Source: Voacanga thouarsii
Taxonomy: Eukaryota; Streptophyta; Magnoliopsida; Gentianales; Apocynaceae
Length of the DNA stretch: 64,000 bases
NCBI GenBank assembly: GCA_026120185.1
Contig: JANUWF010001101.1
Coordinates: forward strand, 2,542,001 to 2,606,000
Direction of reading: 5' to 3'
Of the stretch, positions 60,891 to 64,000 are shown piece after piece. Both the position numbers and the translations under genes were made by a program. The notes beneath the pieces are model-generated. The model saw nothing but the letters and a program-made list of their open reading frames with translations. It was not told the origin of the DNA and did not search any database. Each line of letters starts with the position of its first letter. Position 1 is the stretch's first letter.

Positions 60891-63800
60891 ATGGCTGGTC
60901 AAGAGATAATAACTTCTAATCCTCTTTATTTGCATCCAAATGAAAATCCTTCTCTAGTTTTGGTTCAACCGTCCTTAAATGAAAGGAATTATCATCAATG
61001 GTGTCGGACAATAAGAATGGCTTTGATTTCCAAAAATAAGCTAGGTTTTGTTAATGGTATAGTCAAGGTACCAAATCGTACACACAACACGTATGCTGCA
61101 TGGGAGCAATGTAATAATATGGTACTGTCTTGGATTTTGAACTCTATTTCACCCTCTATAGCTCAGAGTGTGATCTGGATAGACTTAGCTTGTGATGTTT
61201 GGAATGATCTATGTGAAAGATTTTCCCAAGGGGATTCCTTCAGAATTTCAGACCTTCAGGAGGACATATACAACCTGAAACAAGGAAATTTAACTGTGAA
61301 TGAGTATTATACCAGTTTGAAAACATTATGGGAGGAATTGCTGAATTTGAGACCCTTACCTATTTGTCACTGTGATCTAAGATGCAAATGTCCAGCTCTG
61401 CCTGAGGTTAAGGCAAACAATGATGCATATTTTGTCATAAGGTTCATAAAAGGATTAAAAGAGGAATTCAATGGAATTAAATCTCAAGTTCTGTTAACCA
61501 AGATTTTTCCTACAGTGAATCAGGCTTTTTCCATGGTTTCTACACATGAGAGATCATTCAATTATAATGCAACACATGCTGATTTTCCAGTTTCTACTAG
61601 TTCTCAAGTGTTTGCTACAGGAAAGGGTATAATTGAATCACAGTTGCCAACTATGAATGCCTTAAGAAATGAACAATTGTTGAATGTGGTTATTGGTGTA
61701 AATGGAAGAAATATGCAGTTTGCAGGAAATCATACTTACAGAAGAGGCAGTAATATGAATAGAAAGCTACAGTGTACATTTTGTGGCCTGCAAGGACATA
61801 CAATTGATAGGTGCTATAGAAAACATGGTTTCTCGGCTGGTTATAGACACAGGAACAAGACTTCAGGAAGTCAAGGCCATATACCACAGGCAAATTCAGC
61901 AATTGGAAGTCAAAGTTTTATACCACAAGAAAATTCTACAGTTGAGAAGCATTCTTTTCAATCTGTTTCTAATATTGGATATCAAGCTGCAGACTGCTCA
62001 ACTGTTCCAGTGGATTCACATGCATCAAAGTTTATGACTCAAGAGCAATATCAACACCTATTAAATCTACTTCAATCACATCATTTTTCTTCAAATGCAA
62101 AATCTCATGCCAATTCTGATCCTATTCATTCCATTAATCAAGCTAGTCTCACACCAGCATTCTCCAACTTTTCACAAGGTGCTCAAAACACAGGTATCAA
62201 TTCTTCTGTTTGGATCTTAGATTCAGGAGCAACTGACCATATTTGTTCATGTTTAGCTTACTTCACTGAATATTATCCTACTCATAATATCTCTGTTAAG
62301 TTGCCCACTGGAGACCTGATTCATGTTCCATATGTAGGAAGTGTTCAGTTAACTCCACATTTAATCTTACATCAAGTTTTTTTCATTCCTCAATTTTCTT
62401 TCAATCTGATATCAGTTAGCAAATTGCAGCATCAGCTAAACTGTGTCATGACCTTTAAAAATAATTGTTGTTTTATCCAGGATCCTCATCTTGGTCAGAT
62501 GATTGGATCAGCTAGGTTATCTGGAGGATTGTATCATCTTGAGCTTCAGCAGCTTACTTCTTCTTCTGCTAATACAACTTCTGTCCACACTTCTGGAGAT
62601 TTCTATAATAAGTCTCTGATTTGGCATTTCAGACTTGGTCACTTATCCACTAATCAATTAGCAGAAATTCATAAAGCTGATTCCTCTGTTGTTTTACCTT
62701 CTGAAAATGTATTTTTTCCTATTTATCCATTGGCTAAACAACATAAATTGTCTTTTCCTTTGCATCATGGAACTGTTAATGCCATATTTGATTTGGTTCA
62801 TATGGACATCTGGGGACCTTTTAATACTGCCACAGTTAATGGACATAGATATTTTCTTACTGTTGTTGATGATTATAGCAGATTTTGTTGGATTTTTCTT
62901 TTGAAACAAAAATCTGAAGTAAGACTCTTGATACAACACTTTGTTGCTTATGTTGAAACACAATTTAACAAAAGGATTAAACTCTTGAGATCAGATAATG
63001 GTTTAGAGTTTCAGCTTGCTGCATTTTATCATAGCAAAGGAATCATTCACCAAACCTCTTGTCCATACACACCTGAACAGAATGGCATTGTAGAAAGAAA
63101 ACACCAACACATTCTTAATGTAGCTAGGGCTCTCAGATTCCAATCTCAAATACCACTTGCATACTGGGGATATTGTGTTATGCATGCTGTTTATCTCATT
63201 AACATCACTCCTACTCCAGTCTTACATCAACAAACTCCTTATGAAAAATTATATCTCAAACAGCCAACTACAGTGCTTTAAGAGTCTTTGGTAGCCTAGT
63301 ATATGCTTGTGTTCAACAGCCTCACAAAAATAAATTTTCTCCTAGAAGCAGACCTTGTGCCTTTCTTGGTTATTCTCAATCTACAAAAGGCTTTTTACTC
63401 CTAGATTACACTGCCAGAGAGATCTTCATGTCCAGACATGTTACCTTCATAGAACATGTTTCCCTTTTATTCACATGTCTTCCACATCAACTTCTAGCCT
63501 CAATGAACCTGTGTTGCCTTTGCCTTATTCTTCATCTTCTGTTCCATCTACTATTTCATCTAACCAGGTTCCTGATTTTATTTCTAATCAGCCTCCTGCA
63601 TCTACCTCTTCTCTCCTACATTTATCTCCCTCTCCTATTCCTACCAGAAGGTCAACTTAACCTACTGTTCTTCCAGCCTATCTGTCTGACTATGTTTGTT
63701 CCAAGGTTCATAACATTACTACACCTCATTTCTTATCTTCTTCCACTACCACTTCAGCTTTTTTGTGTGATACTAAGTTACACCCTGAGCCTAAACATTA

Positions 63801-64000
63801 TTTTGAGGCTGTGAAATCCAAAAACTGGTGTGCAGCCATGCAAGCTGAGATTTCTGCTTTAGAAGCAAATAGTACATGGCACCTAGTTCCTTTACCTTCT
63901 GGTAAGCAGGCCATTGGTTGTAAGTGGGTTTATCGCATCAAGTATAAGGCTGATGGCTCTATAGACAGGTATAAAGCCAGACTTGTGGCAAAGGGTTACA
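60891..64000 (+). pseudogene. Copia gag-pol polyprotein, broken and partial
   Basis: The ATG is at 60891 (the GTG two codons earlier is not a start). In order: gag N-terminus (NPLYLHPNENPSLVLVQPSL, NYHQWCRTIRMALISKNKLG), CCHC-like CTFCGLQGHTIDRCYRKHGF, protease WILDSGATDHIC, GAG-pre-integrase LIWHFRLGHLSTNQLAEIHK, integrase VHMDIWGPF (Asp), LLRSDNGLEF (Asp) and EQNGIVERKHQHIL (Glu). The frame is lost at about 63265 by a one-base deletion, continues in another frame (FGSLVYACVQQPHKNKFSPR), meets a stop at 63658 and reaches reverse transcriptase ([20 protein letters not shown], then [20 protein letters not shown]). The CxxC of the integrase zinc site is lost (FPIY). Confidence 0.9.

Larger units (their letters stand above)
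60605..64000 (+). mobile_element. Second Ty1/copia retrotransposon, 5' part
   Basis: TATATAAAA (60607-60615) gives a promoter. The LTR ends TTCTTCA at 60736, and TGGTATCAGTACC (60737-60749) is the initiator-Met-type primer site. Gag-pol starts at 60891 and runs off the window in reverse transcriptase. The 3' LTR and target duplication are outside. Unlike the first element its gag has a longer HTIDRCYRKHGF-type knuckle, so it is another lineage. Confidence 0.9.

Noticed and set aside
1..64000. CRISPR arrays, operons, rRNA genes or organelle inserts
   Set aside because: None seen; spliced genes and plant transposons show this is nuclear plant DNA, and the tandem repeats have no spacer structure.

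Overview
The window is nuclear DNA of a flowering plant, most likely a eudicot. It is AT-rich, its genes have GT-AG introns and chloroplast-type proteins, and it is crowded with plant-type transposons (MULEs, Ty1/copia, a CACTA end, a MITE-like element). There are no operons, no CRISPR array and no rRNA or true tRNA gene.

Only two host genes look complete, both on the + strand: a chloroplast thioredoxin of the y type (22994-26164, four exons, about 175 aa) and a SET-domain protein of the SDG41 type (39728-43103, five exons, about 651 aa). Other host-like sequence is broken: a BTB/discoidin-domain fragment (2.3-2.5 kb), a TAF6 fragment (29.9-30.7 kb), and a tandemly duplicated CDKG-kinase plus endonuclease V unit (46.4-51.3 kb).

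Three Mutator-like elements dominate the first 40 kb. MULE A (5302-15623, minus) has a 9-bp target duplication (TTGAAATTA). It encodes a MuDR-type N-terminus and a plant mobile domain (PMD) protein but has lost the transposase core. It carries a nested CACTA-like end, a tRNA-like Pol III box pair and a solo LTR. MULE B (about 31.7-39.6 kb, plus) is a relative that still holds the core, riddled with stops. MULE C (16078-22884, plus) is different: a Ulp1/SENP-like SUMO-protease gene runs by splicing into a MuDR transposase, with an antisense GRF zinc-finger gene at the far end. It is bracketed by a direct duplication of about 380 bp covering the thioredoxin promoter and first exon.

All three MULEs end close to a gene start: A lies 170 bp before the left thioredoxin exon-1 copy, C lies between the two exon-1 copies, and B lies 118 bp before the SET gene. 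The last 10 kb hold a complete but decayed Ty1/copia element (54009-59613, minus, TSD ATAAT) and the 5' part of a second one (plus) that runs off the window. Two solo LTRs of one other family lie at 13516-15536 and 48920-50643. Family names come from protein motifs recognised by eye; no search was run.
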